Shown: positions 11,925 through 24,131, numbered from the stretch's first letter. The stretch is DNA of 64,000 nt from Antitrichia curtipendula (GCA_951230915.1 OX579637.1:12896001-12960000), one strand, 5' to 3'. Translations and numbers: made by a program. Notes: generated by a model from the letters alone, not told the origin.

Positions 11925-11936
11925 GCAAGATGCAAC
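11925..11936. repeat. target-site duplication, right copy
   Basis: GCAAGATGCAAC differs at one base from 1751-1762. Confidence 0.65.
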
Positions 11937-12005
11937 ACCCTCAGGCAAAATTGGCACCAAAACTGCAAAAACTTGTTGACATCATGAATATCCATCCTAC
12001 AAGAA
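11937..12005 (-). pseudogene. displaced 5' piece of transposase copy 3
   Basis: The minus strand reads VLVPILPEGVASC directly into the insertion junction. This is where the copy at 54907-52086 reads VPDEIVDILDCEGIP. An upstream stop shows that it is decayed. Confidence 0.45.
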
Positions 12006-12290
12006 ATTTAACTGACATTAGATTATAATAGAAGATCACAACCACAAGTCCATGATACATCATACACAGAAGTCTATAAATTCATTGACAAATTATCTTT
12101 GAGTCAACTAAGTACATGAAGGATAAGAAGTCTCTTACAAGGGCTAGAGGAATGCAAAGTGAGTCAACTAACTACCCAAAAACCATGAAATCCATTTATC
12201 CTATATAATATACTTTGAAAATAAAAAAATTAGAATCATTCAAATCAACCATCTCATAGACAAATCAGTAATAAATTAAAGCATACAAAT

Positions 12291-13094
12291 TTATCTTCCA
12301 GTCGAAGATAATCATCTAGAGATTGAGAGACATGTTTCTATTCAAATGTCTATGCTTGAAATGATATTGCCAAAGACGAATTCCAACCACTTTACAATAC
12401 TCAAAATGAATGGGAAGGATCATTTTATCTTCGACCCAAAGATAAATAAAATGTCAATAATTGTTGACCATTATTACTTTCTTTTTTTATTACCAATTCT
12501 CAAACTAAACATGCCAGCTAATATTTTATGAAAAAATTATCTTCAATTCAAAGATAAATGGTTACAAAACATCTACGAGTGAGATCTACCCAAAAAGAAA
12601 TTTCAGTTCTATCTGATGTATATTATGATTTTCTAAAAGATACATGCAAATAATTACTATCATGAATACCAATTCTATCTTCAACTTGAGGATAAGTTTC
12701 TAAGATTGCATTCTAGATAATATATATACCGAAAATGGATAATTGCTACGAAGAGACTTTGACAAAATCGATCTATGACAACTTATCTTCAATTTGAAGA
12801 TAAGAATTAGAACACGAAGATGATGAGGATTGTTCAAAGAATTAAAAAAATTGAAGAAACCGGGCATATTCATTGGGAGCATAGTCTATCCAGTAATTAT
12901 TAGTTACCAAATTATTTATCTTTGTGTCAAACATAATTGCATATATACCAGAAAATACATTTTGGCCTCTTCAAATTTTACATATTTTAAAGATCATAAT
13001 ATACATTATCATAAACTAATGACATTTATCTTTGACTCAAAGATAAATAGAATAGGGATTGTTGTTTTAGATTATCCTTGAGCCGAGGATAATA
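12291..13094. repeat. array of TTATCTTC...GAAGATAA palindromes, about 8 units at ~115-130 bp spacing
   Basis: Palindromes of about 21-24 bp occur near 12291, 12425, 12537, 12674, 12781, 12915 (half), 13024 and 13071. Examples are TTATCTTCAATTTGAAGATAA and TTATCTTTGACTCAAAGATAA. Compensating changes keep the arms paired: CTTGA opposite CGAGG-type arms at 13071. The sequence between palindromes is not obviously conserved. The array starts about 290 bases upstream of the remaining 5' piece of transposase copy 3. Confidence 0.8.
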
Positions 13095-15760
13095 TAATCA
13101 TTCTTGGCTTCTACAGACGTAGTCACTAGATTCTTTGGCGTAAAAGTAGGAGAGTTCAGACCACGTGAAATTCTACACAAACCATGAAATCTGTGCCATC
13201 CAAATGCTTACCGCTCAAACTATCACTTGTAGTTGATGAATAGAAAACAAAATACTGTATTTTTGTACAACAATACAGTTTATGATTAAACAACTCTCAA
13301 TCAATGACACCAAATATAGAAATTTTGACACGAAAAGTTGAAAAAAGCACCTGGAACTTACGAGAATTCTAGCAATACTAAGCCGCCAAGGCACTACTAA
13401 CTTTGCAAATACAGAATGAATTGACAATGCACAAGTTCGTAGGTCACGCTATAATGATGCATGCAGGAGGCAAAGTAGGAAGGAAAGATTGGAAAACAAG
13501 AAAATGAAACAATATGGAGAACTCAAGAGAGAGAGACGATGAAGAAAGTGTCAGGATGACTAAGTAAGAAATTTGAACGTTTAGGAATTTTAGGAACCAG
13601 GCAAGGAGTATCTCCCTGCTTTTAGGGCGTTGACACTCCTATTGCGCAATTGGTGCTAACAAGGTGGAATGAAATTCAATGTTTCACCAACCCTTTTTTT
13701 TTATAAATAGGTGGAATTTTACCAGTGGAAATATTGGCAATCATCTCTTGCCAAGGAATGAGGACTTTACAGAAATACAGCCACATATCATTTGTTATGG
13801 AAAGTGGGATTTTTTTGAAAAAGAATCCCAGATTCAAGAGATCCTTTATTTTGGAATTCGATTTGTATGAACTATTTTTAAAAGTTATTGAACTTGAAAA
13901 ACTGCTTTAGGGTTCACGGTTTAGGATTTAAGGTTTCAGGGTTAAGGATCATTTTTAGAGTGCTTCATGAGTTCAATTGATATATTAGTCATTAATGAAG
14001 ACTTCATTGTTTAAAATACAAAAAAAAAAATACAAACATAGAAAATGCGCGTGAAAGAATGCACCAAGAACATGACTTACTTCACGTACTTTGTGAAACC
14101 GTGAATCCTAAGACTCTTAGAATTGACGTGTGGAAGAGGTAAAAGAAAATTGTTCAATTTAGAAACATTACAAATATGTGGTGTAGATGTTAAAATCGTG
14201 ACGCTAATTATGTACATTCATGTGTTAAAGACTTCTAAAAAAAAGTACATTTTAAAAAGATTGAAATTATGTAGGATTCATAGATTATATAAAAAATTTA
14301 ACCACCAGTTAATCTTTTTTCCAACAATGTGCACCAAAATCATGAGGCATATCCGTTGTTCTATGGAAGTCAATCATAAATCATAAAGGTCTTGAAATGA
14401 AAGTGTGAAAGAAGGGAAGCCAAAAAAAATAGGTAGAATTTGTGAATACTATGCATACTTGAAGTGCATGGCCAAATTACATTTGGGCCTCTTACGTTCC
14501 CATTTTGGACAGCCATGCATTAAAAAACATAGGCCATTTCCTATTTTCTTAAAACGCCCATGATACCAAAAAATGCTTCATAGTTTACGTGCAAAAGAAG
14601 CAAAAAATAGTAGGTAGAACTTGTAAATGTTACGGAGACTTCAAAATCATGTCCATATTAAATGTGAGGCTTTATTTTGGATAAGTAAGGTATACTATAG
14701 ATCATAACATTGTATAAGGCCACAAAATTAAGCATAGTGACTTCTACAAAATTATGCATTATTGATTAGCTCTCTTAGTATTATAAGAAATTTGAAGCTT
14801 AATTTAATTATGATTTGTCTGACATTTAACCATTACATTTTAAAATATATGATTATTACTTGGTCCATCTACCATTTTGATGACATTGAGTTTCACTTTA
14901 AAAATTAAAACTTCATTATTTGAAGACAAATACGTGTGCCTACTTAGTTTTTTAAGTACATGATTGTCTTTTAAAAAGAGAATAACCTACAATTATGCCC
15001 TATTTAACTACTCTCGGACTTTTAATAGTCCTGAATTAAAAAAGGGACAAATCCCCTGAAGATTTTTGTTGTCTATCCATAGATCCCTAGGTATTAGCAT
15101 TTGGCATGCATCAAAGTTGCATCAATGAGTATTGTCACTTACAAATGATATAGGCCATTAATACGAAGGTATAGTGACCCCAAGAATTCAGTGGAAAAAT
15201 CAGAAGTGTCAAAGATGGGGACAAAATCACGAAATGAGCGATTGCTTTTGGAAATAAGGGCTGGTGCCAAATCCAGTCGTGAGATCACCCGACTAATAGT
15301 TGCCTTCAGGCCAGTCGTGCCAGGCTAAATAGTATTGAATTGGAGTCACATTGCCTCCTGTAATTTTGAAGAACATCAACTGAAGGTGCTTTCACTGCTA
15401 ATGTATATCTATTCGTGCTTGCCCTCCCTATAGTGACAATGCAGACCTCAAAAGCCCACAATTCTATAAATGACTGACAATTGAAAGAGAAGGAGTACAC
15501 ATACTTATAATCCAAACACTGAATTTTGTATTACATCCAATGAAACATGAACCACATCCATTTCAATAGATCAAAAAACTTCAGCTATGACTTCACTGCC
15601 CCTACATTGCACGCAAAGAATAAAACAACCCAAAACAAGTTCATCGTATATCATCAAGATTTCTTGTGCAGTTATATATCACAAATGACACTCAGGTGGT
15701 AAAAGACTATTCTCTAACAATTATACTAAAACAAGACAGTGTACCTTAAAACCTAACTGG
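13095..15760. other. no gene recognised
   Basis: It is AT-rich and without coding signal. Two imperfect units of about 185 bp near 14405-14790 share AGGTAGAA(T/C)TTGT(G/A)AAT. A TTTAGGG-like stretch near 13910-13945 is too degenerate to be telomeric. Confidence 0.45.
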
Positions 15761-15762
15761 TA

Positions 15763-15876
15763 ACAGCGCTCATTGGAGGGAGAACTCGTCAAGGGACCCC
15801 ATGATGGCTTGTTAGGTGACAACGCTCACTCGAAGGAGAACTCATCGGGGGACCCCAAGACGTCTCGCTTAGTAAC
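15763..15876. repeat. two imperfect 57-bp tandem units
   Basis: Both units share GCTCA(T/C)T...AGGAGAACTC followed by GGGACCCCA. The pair lies just beyond the 3' end of transposase copy 1. Confidence 0.65.
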
Positions 15877-15964
15877 AAGGCGACACTGGACGTACATTGA
15901 GTTGGACGATCCCACTCTAAACCCACATGATGCATCGGTCCAACCCGGACAAGGTATGGAATTA

Positions 15965-18900
15965 TGAATTCACTTGGTTTGACCAATTCAAATTTGCTAA
16001 GGCAGCCTCCCTACACTTCTTGGAAATTGTCCTTGACTTCGGATCTACTATCTTGGACCAATTCGAGTACACTACGCAAGTAGCATCCACCCAAATGGGC
16101 TTACTGTTTTCAACAACCCACTTACCATATCAGCAATTCTGATATTGTGATTCCAAGGTTGTTTTGGAGTTATCCGGATGCCAATACTGCAACAAGAACT
16201 TCCCCTTATTTACATCTCCTTCCAATCTGTATATGTTGGAAAGTGCTCTTCCTTGCCAGATAAGGCAGACATTGGGGTCTTCAGGCCTAACAAGAACCTA
16301 TGAACCTGGGTGTATGTCCAGCTAAGGGTTGAAGCTCTCCAGTGGCGCTTCATTTGTTGGTCCACAATAAGGTTATGGATCCTCTTCCTCCGGCACTATG
16401 TCCATAGGATTGGTAGTTGATCCTGCATGAGGAATTTCCTGTTGTGCCAACCTCCAATCGTGTTGTGGCTAGAAGCCTTCCACCAATTCCGTCGAGCTTT
16501 CGGGTAGTAGTTGCTTCAGCTCAAACAGGACATTCTGCCAGTACTCTACGTAAGGTCTGAACGCAGTCGCAAATCCCTTGCATTTTGACATTCCATTCTA
16601 CCAATACTGGATGTACTTCTCCAATCCTACCATCATGAAACCCTTGTTCACAGTAGCTTTCCGTGCGACTTTCCTAGCTTTTTCTTGATTTCCTGTTGGC
16701 TAAAGAACCTCGCTTCCCCACATGGGCTTGAATGGGACCGGCTTGGGACACCCCGGAGGAAGCATTGGTCCACCATTGATGTCTTTTTTCCAGAGGCAAA
16801 GAGACGGTTTATCAGCCAGAAGCCACTGTGAATCGACTATTGACTTCTTAAATCGCATGATTAAAATCCCATCAATGTCCACGTAGAACTTGAATAAATG
16901 CATCTCCTCCAGCCCAATTAATCTAGCGGATCTGCTACACTAGTAATCCTTGACAAAGGACTTGAAGTCCGCCACCTCCTATGTGAATTCCGGCATGAAA
17001 GAGAGTTCTTGGGATTGCATAAAGGCTTTCATGAGGTCAGCAACAATGAAAGTGTTCTTGCTCTTCAGGGCCTTTGAGAGGTGGTTGAAATAGGCATCAA
17101 TGTCTTCATGAGTGTGTCCTACAAGTAGAAATCCGACTTGAATTTCCTTGAAGACACCTCGTGCTGTCAGCAGTGATAGAAATGCCATGCGATACGTGTT
17201 TTTGTTATCCTTAGTAGAGTTGTCAAGCTGTAGGTACAAATTTTGAGGAAGCGGGGTGCATCCGGGGGTCCCTCCATCTCCAAGTCCATTGAAGTTTACG
17301 TTGTCCATACATCTGGACTTTCCTCTTAGTAGAGCCTCGAATATTGAATTCGCAAGCGGGTATGGGAAGAGCTTGCCGCCCTCTCGAATTGGTGGACCCT
17401 CCAGCCGCCAAATCGACCTTGCTAATGAAAGAATCGTGAAGTTCAAGTTTGCTGGCCAACACGATGGAGCGTAATGAGCGTACGCCCCGTCACCATGACC
17501 ATGGGCTACCATTCTAGTTACGCTCATCGAAAGCTGCCCCAATCCCACTGTGGCCTTAGTTGCCACCCGCATTCTCGGTAGAGCTGTCTTGGATGTGTCC
17601 ATGTTGTCGTGAATTATACATAATATGTCTTGAGGGTTTCGTTTGGACTCCTCTCGCCAAGATGCACACAATTGACGGCAGGAAGCTTGGTGATTGAGAT
17701 GTTGAGTCCGCTACTTCATGAACTCCACGAACTCAGGGTTGCCCTTAGGTGATTTGAGTAGGAACTATTGCAGTTGGTTGAAGGTACTACACTTTGCAAA
17801 CAAACTTCCGACGGGCTTAATGGAGACATTGTTGAAATGCTCCTTCTTTAGTCTACTTATAGTCGACTGGTTGACGGGCGGAAGACTGTAATTTGCATTC
17901 AACTATACATCCAAAACTAGTGCACTTCAACAACAACATGAATAAGAAGAAAAGGATTACAGCGAGGAACACACCTCCCAAAGTAATATCATAAGAATCA
18001 AAGAGGACTGATCAGGTCGGGGATCCTTCGATCAGTACTGCATTAATCAGAAACTAGGAACACTACCTCGTTGGCATCCGATTGGATTCGTTTCCAATTC
18101 CTTAAAGCAAGCATAAATTTGATTGTGTCCACGCGGCCGTTGCCCACGGTATGCATTTGGTGGAGCATTTGATCCACGTTCTCATCTATGATTGCTTTCA
18201 TAGTTCCAGTGACCTGCACAATTTGAATCCTCGGGCGCTTAACCCCTCTGTTATCATGCATCCCTGAAATCACGCCTTCGTTGAACCTCTCGACATAATT
18301 GTGGTATATGGACTTTGGACTACCTTGAATTAGGTACCACGCCGTGCCACAAACTTCCACTCCATGTAGCGTGATGAATTTCCTTTTTTGATCCCCCAAC
18401 ACTTCGTGAAGTTGTCTACCAACGGAAATGCCATACTCGCGGCGGTCCTTGAACAACTTCAAATAGAATTTCTTCCTTACCAAAAGCGTCAGGTATTGGC
18501 TAAAATGCTGGCAACACAAACGCTTGCAGCACCTCTTCGAGCTGACCATCCGAATCACATCTTCTCTAGTTTTATGGTCATACAACAAATCTTTGAACTC
18601 TTAGTTGGGCTTGCGAACAATAAATTGATAAGGGGCTTTCATTCTACCGCCAAGATAAGCTAGAGGATCATCCGTGTCCGGAATGATAGAGAAGTGATCC
18701 ACAGTCTCCTTCAATGAACGACCATTGTGAAACCAACACTTAGACATTGGCTACCGAGCATGAGTCATTATCACGTCCTGCTCACCAACAAAGACATCAA
18801 GGACTGTCACACCTATGTAGTCCTCACCAAGTGTTTCATCTTGAAAATAATCTTCCGGCTTCTAGCAGATTATACGACTCGACGAAACAATTATTCCTTT

Positions 18901-19027
18901 AACATCCTTCCGATGCACATCTTGTCCAAACTAGGCTTCCAAATGAATATATGGGATTGGATCTGTTGGCGGTTCCCTAGAGGCTCTGACAATGTTTGCA
19001 GATCTCCACAACACTATGCGCCCCTGA
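15965..19027 (-). pseudogene. DUF7869-type transposase body (copy 1)
   Basis: Reading from 19027 down: an exon starting after an AG acceptor (GATGTTCAG) encodes GRIVLWRSANIVRASRE. It is followed by DYIGVTVLDVFVGEQDV, LAYLGGRMKAPYQFIVRKP and a Cys block (CCKRLCCQHF, near 18530). A short intron-like gap lies at about 17905-18060. The core at 17671-16979 is open for 230 codons and holds IIHDNMDTSKTA, LQLDNSTKDNKN and VGHTHEDIDAYF. The last motif is the signature I associate with DUF7869. The spaced acidic residues (HDNMD, QLDN, HEDID) would suit an RNase H-like DDE nuclease, which is inference. The C-terminal part (HLFKFYVDIDGI, LLQYWHPDN, GKWVVENSKPIWVD) continues to a stop near 15965. Several stops make it a pseudogene. 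Confidence 0.75.
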
Positions 19028-19402
19028 ACATCTTCCAATTGTAACACACCTTTTTGAGGAGGTAAGCATAGTACATCCTGAAATTCTAATTTTATAGAGT
19101 GAGGCCGAACCAAAATGTAAATCCATGGCTGCATCGGAATTGGCACACAAGCCACTGGCCTTGGGGATCTAGCCTACGAGGCTAGGGGACACGCCACGGG
19201 AACGAAACCCTAATCTTGTTCCAATCCAGGAACTGGCGGCGGCATGTTGGCTACTCAAGGGCCACCACCGACCCATCTCTCTTCACTTTTTGAGTTTTCC
19301 AAACTCCTCCGCGCGTAGATAGTTGAGAGAAAGTTTGGTGAGAGTGCGTTTATGGATAGAGAGAAGTAAGGCCAAATTAGGGTTTAGTTTATCGGTGCAG
19401 AC

Positions 19403-21310
19403 ATGGCGGAAAGTAGCGGACATAAATCCGCTAAAGTGTCGGTCGTTGCCCGGATGGTTAGTCCAATCATACCGACTGACCCTACCGCTCGTCAGGAGTT
19501 GGAGCAGGACCTAAAACGATTAGGATGTGCCGGATTCCTAGAGGCCGTGGAACCTAAGAGGAGAAGATGTGATTCAGGAGTTGATCGACGGGACTTCTAA
19601 TCAGTACGAGCTGACGATGCGAGGACAGTCCAAGGAATGGACGGAAGACGTCTGGGCGGAAGTCTACTCTTTCCAGAAGTTCAGAGAGGGACTAGCTTCT
19701 CAGGCGGATAAGTATGCCACCGGAAAGTTCTGAAACCCACCTCACGCGAAGGAAGGGTATGCAATTAGCAATTGCGTGGACGAACACCAAAGGAGGGTGT
19801 TAGAGTTTTTAATTTTCAAACTGTATCCAAAAAAGCCTAGCCGGGTCACAATTACGGTCGCTAACACAATTTTCAGAGCAATGGAAGAGAGGTTGTGCAC
19901 TGGGGATGGGTCATGGCGCAGGTGGTCACAAACCTTGTGGATCATGTATCCAAAAGCATGTACAACCCGATTAGCCCCTACCTGTTTCACCTCTACCACC
20001 ATGGAGACGTGTTGATACAGGACAAGATGTTGGTGTACAAAACCGGAATGGCGTTGGTCAAGTACGAGCTCACGAATGAACTTGAGCAAGATGATCCGGT
20101 TTCCAAAGAGGAGGAGGATCCGGAAGAAGGAACCTTGGAGCGGAAGAAGCCTAGGTGCAAGTCAATGGATCTGAGTTCACGAGGGAAACAACTGGAGACA
20201 GAACCGGATGAACCCAACCAAGTTCCGGAAGAGGGAAAGCCAACACTCAGGGAGTTCTTCGACATAGGGTTTGACTGGATGCACCAAGACCGGAACTTGC
20301 ACCACAAGGCCATCTAGTTCATGGAAGAAGTGGCGACCAAACTGAACGTGTCACCTGGAGAAATCGTAGAGGAGATTAGGCAGAGGCCGAATCTGGAAGT
20401 CATCCGTCAAAAGGAGGAACAAATCCAGGCTTTGGAGAGAAGCCAGGAGGAGGCGGAAAACCGGAGGAACTGGGCACAAGGGAAGTGCGAGGCGCCACAC
20501 AAAAACAAGAAGGACGCCATGCAGTTGGTTCGGAATCTTCAGGCTTTGATCGGCCAGTCAGCGGATGTGGTAAACAAGATAAGGCTCTACGGCGCCCAAC
20601 TGATATGGGATGGACACGTGGCCGGATCAAAAGTAGTGATGATCCTGATGGACTTCGAGGCCCGTATGGAGAAGGTGCTCCAGGAAATGCAGGCCTTGGT
20701 AGCACGGGTCAATCCGGATAGCACAATGGACTTCTCGTCCTTTCCGGAAGTGGACCTCACCACCAATCCGTATCTCCAGACTCTGGTGAAGCCAGTGGTT
20801 GGGATTTTGGTCTTGTCATAACCAAGAGGATAGGTATCCCTCTTGAAACCCCATGTACAGCGGGAGTGGTTGACGCAGAGGAGCTACTCTCTGGTACAGA
20901 ATCAAGGAGATGGGCAGAGTGTTCCGGCGCAGGGTGGAACTTCCACCCAGACCCAGACGCAAGAAGAGAGCAAGCAGATCAAGAGTAATCTACTTGACCG
21001 GATGGGAGCTTTGGAGAATCCGACCAAGACTCATTCAGAAGATTTTGAGCACATGCAGGAGGATACTCCGTTGAAACCTCCATTGCCGAAACTAGCAGAC
21101 AAGCCGATCAACTTGGACTCACTGATGAGGGCCATGGAGATTCTCAAATCCGAGAAGGAGGACTTTGAGACGGAATCCGCCATGGAGACGTATGAGGAGG
21201 AAGACTCTCCGTCAAAGAAGAGGAAGATTCAGACACGTGCGGCCGGAAAGCTCACATCTCCACCAAAAACCAAGACGAGGACATCCATGGCGTACACAGG
21301 GAGCAGCTAG
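19403..21310 (+). pseudogene. gag-like ORF of element A
   Basis: The ATG at 19403 starts MAESSGHKSAK. Successive frames give EWTEDVWAEVYSFQKF, DEHQRRVLEFLIFKLYP, PSRVTITVANTIF, PYLFHLYHHGDVL, then an acidic charged region (EEEDPEEGTLERKKPR), a coiled-coil-like stretch (RQKEEQIQALERSQEEAENR), GSKVVMILMDFEARMEKVL and a basic tail with KKRKIQTRAA. At least three frameshifts and two stops break it. No CCHC knuckle, protease, RT or integrase was found. The gag label rests on position between leader, purine tract and LTR-like end, so another structural protein is possible. Confidence 0.6.
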
Positions 21311-21723
21311 AAGAAGACGAAGAAAGTAGGATTTAGGTAGTTAAATTTAGACTTTAAGTTTTTCAGAACGGATTTTCCGTATGTAGGCCCGTTTCCAGAA
21401 TTTTAGGGATAACTGGCATTGGCATTCCGGATATCTCGGATGCGTTTGCAGTTGATTAGCTTCATTTTTGGTTGCCCTTTTTCTTTTTTGTTTTAGTTTT
21501 AAAATGATAGGCAGGTCTGTTGCCCATTCATTCCATCCTTGTGTGCTTTCATGTTTGCATTTCATTTCCTTACTTTAATCTGAGCCACCAAGTGGACTTT
21601 TCACGCTCTAAGTATTATACAAGGGCTTGGGTTGTGTGTTTGCGTGTTTATAAGGTGTAAGGGGGAACCGGGAAGGAGGAATCCGGATTCATGTTGTTTG
21701 GATTTAGACAATAAGGGAGGATC

Positions 21724-22414
21724 TGTGACGGAGCCAGGTCGGATCTAGAAGACTTGCGCATTAGTCTTTAAATTACTGGAACGGTAATCCGATTGGAGTG
21801 GTGAGGGTGAGGTTCCGAAACTGAGATTGGTTCCATGCGGAGTTAAGCGGCCGCTAGGGAGAAAAATCCCACTTACCGGAAGATCTGCCAACTGCAATGT
21901 TAGACTAATTCCTAGTAGATTTCCCTTTGTGTTGAATCTGGATAAGTGTATATTTGTCGTTGTAGTGGAGAGGAGTGACCAGATTCTACGTGACTTGCTT
22001 CCCGCATAGACCATCCGGAAAGTTGTGAGGAGACGGAAACCTACTTTGTCACAACATTTAGATTTGTTGATTGTCTTGGGTTGTTTTGTAGAAATTAGAG
22101 TGCGTGATTTATAAGTGGTGGAGTCCCTGCCCCTTTAAAGAACAAAAGCAGACCCCTTGAAGGTAAAACAGGGACAAAACAAACCGAAGAGTATTAAAAC
22201 TGGATTCCGGAAGTGGATGTATTCGGATTAAATCCGGAAAGAAGTTAGTTCCGGAAGAGGAAAAAGAGGTTTTGTGTTCCCCTAGGGTGTTTTTGAGATA
22301 ATTCGAATACTCCAAACTCATAGCAACATAGTAGAGTCTCCTGGGACAATATTCCGTATAATCTAACCATAATTGTGTGTTAAAGGTGCTTACACCTACA
22401 TTACACGTACAACA
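21724..22414 (+). repeat. 3' LTR-like segment of element A
   Basis: It starts TGTGACGG after a purine tract and ends ...GTACAACA (TG...CA). It aligns with 38143-38830 in element B, and both are about 690 bp. It contains a conserved GCGGCCGC near 21848 and the shared end GTGTTAAAGGTGCTTACACC. Confidence 0.6.
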
Positions 22415-22429
22415 GCCATTCACAAACGG

Positions 22430-22548
22430 TGCAGCTTTTGCACTAACAAACGGTGCGGATTCTCCAGTGGCCCCCTGTGATTCACCTTCCACACTTGCTC
22501 CTCAGTATGGAATAATTGCTCACCATCAGATTCAAATAATGAATCCAT
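22430..22548 (-). pseudogene. transposase copy 1, probable exon 2 (interrupted by element A)
   Basis: The ATG at 22548 reads MDSLFESDGE, comparable to MEYSSDEGE at the start of the 54907 copy. The continuing frames include GASVEGESQGATGESAPF before element A cuts in. A TGA and a frameshift are present. The right arm carries the uninterrupted version at 63674-63933. Upstream in the same strand lies the GGGATCCC array, then exon 1. Confidence 0.45.
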
Positions 22549-22869
22549 TATCAATCTCTAGTTTCTTTTCAATTGTCGAAGTCGAGAATGATCCAGAATA
22601 TGTGTAACCCGGAATTAAGAATATGCATTGAACTTGCGAATAGCGGAACAAAATCTGGAGTGAGATGGATAGTGAAAATAGAAGCCACATCAAATCACAG
22701 CATAAGAACATCACGTCTTTATTCACACATAATATGAAGTAACGCCCCTTGTGCTAAAACTCAAATCCCAATCATTTCAAGGATGCAAAATTGTCTAGAG
22801 CGACATCCAAATTTAGGAAACAGAGATCCTGTAGTTCCTTGATTGTAAATCCACACTACAGTAGAACTT

Positions 22870-23785
22870 CTCGAGCATGGGATCCTCAAAAGCAACTGAT
22901 GACAACTGGAAATGTAACGAAAATTCAAACTTAGGATCCCAAACGCAGCTATAGCGGGATTCTAGATAATACAAATCTTGAAACTTGAATTCAAAGATCG
23001 GGAGGTCCGAAAATAAAGAATATCTTCAAATTCAGAGATGACATGGCTACGAATGATATACTTGAATCCTCCAAGAAGATGACCATGACAGTTATAAAAA
23101 AGTGGACTCCAGAATAGCAAACCATCAACCGCTAGATCCCAAATAACACAGATATGGGGATCCCCTGAGCTAGATTGACAGCCAGTACTTCACATATCTT
23201 TGATCCATGATCCCAGGCATAAGCGTTACCGACATATTAAGGTACCACAAAAGAAAGAGAATCCAGAATCCCCAAGGAAAGAAGAACTTGGGATAACAGG
23301 TTGCCATGAAACAAAAATCCAGGGATCCCCGGACTCAGATACCAAGAAATTAAGAGGAGTAGAGATTATGCGGTCCCCCAAATATTATCCTCAGATTAGA
23401 TTAATTCCAAATCCAAAAATCCCTCCGATAGCGGATAGCGGGATCTCGGTATATACGTACGAGCTAGGGATCCGTTGATTCCAAAATGGCAAGACCCGAG
23501 AGAGTATGGATCGTGGGATCCCCCCGAACAAGTCATATCCAAATATTACTAATAAGAAGGCTGTGGACACATATCCCATTAATAGCGGAACCCTAGTAAA
23601 TGAGGTATTGGGAGTCCCGGACTCATTGATCAAAGGCTTTCAAGGACCAAAGATCTAGGGATCCCCCGACTTAGTAATCCATCTTGTGATTACAAAAGTA
23701 GGTCCCTGTTACCAAAGACTGTGGGACCCGAGGTTTCAAAGATCTTGGGATCCCTAGATCCAAGGATTGTGGGATCCTCCGATGT
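22870..23785. repeat. array of GGGATCCC-type palindromes (left arm)
   Basis: Nine exact GGATCC sites fall within 900 bases (22880, 22934, 23158, 23323, 23468, 23516, 23659, 23748, 23772). One would be expected per about 4 kb. Many near-matches (GGGACCC, GGTCCCCC, GGGATCTC, GAATCCCC) lie between them. Neighbouring phrases such as CCAAAGATCT and GTGGGATCC(C/T)CCGA recur, giving a degenerate unit of roughly 25-60 bp. It lies between exon 1 (24132) and exon 2 (22548), hence in a presumed intron. Confidence 0.8.
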
Positions 23786-24131
23786 TACTAATGTGTACGT
23801 AAAATACATATGTGTATTCTACTAACTCATCATACCATTTACAAGTGCAGCCGTCGTTGTCACTATTTCTACTCTGCTTTTATATTTGCTTAGAGCTCTA
23901 CAGTACTGTATTTTCTTACGAAAAGGGAGGAAAGCAAGTGCAACCTCGATAACAAGTGAAATGTTATCTATTACCTACATAAAAGACGCGCATATAGAAT
24001 ACTTTAGAAGTTCACAATTTTGTCCTTTCAATCTCTTCATGTATTTATTTTACAATAGAAAGGAGGTTTGCATCTGCTGATGGATCCTAAATTTGTCAAA
24101 CGGAGAGCAATCGGAACTGATGTTGTCTTAC

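Larger units (their letters stand above)
19151..22414 (+). mobile_element. gag-like LTR-type element A (5' truncated)
   Basis: It is homologous along its length to element B (38143-about 41520, minus strand). The order is a conserved leader (TAGATAGTTGAGAGAAAGT), a gag-like ORF, a purine-rich stretch (AAGGGAGGATC) and a ~690-bp terminal segment starting TGTGACGGAG and ending ACAACA. The right arm of the inverted duplication shows the uninterrupted site, and its sequence resumes exactly after 22414, which confirms the 3' boundary. At the 5' side about 80 bases of host sequence and any 5' LTR are missing, so this is not a clean full insertion. Confidence 0.7.

Noticed and set aside
12291..13094. 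CRISPR-like look (short palindromic repeats separated by unlike spacers)
   Set aside because: The repeats are degenerate, the spacing varies, the setting is plant nuclear DNA, and there are no cas genes.
13905..13950. Telomere-type TTTAGGG repeat
   Set aside because: Only loose GGTTTAGGATTTAAGG-like sequence; no regular heptamer array. The same holds for 24968-24995.
17256..17474. Plus-strand open frame opposite the transposase core
   Set aside because: It is a shadow of the minus-strand coding frame, which carries the conserved motifs.
20400..20705. Minus-strand Pro/Ser-rich 101-codon frame
   Set aside because: It is a shadow of the gag-like ORF of element A, which is conserved with element B.
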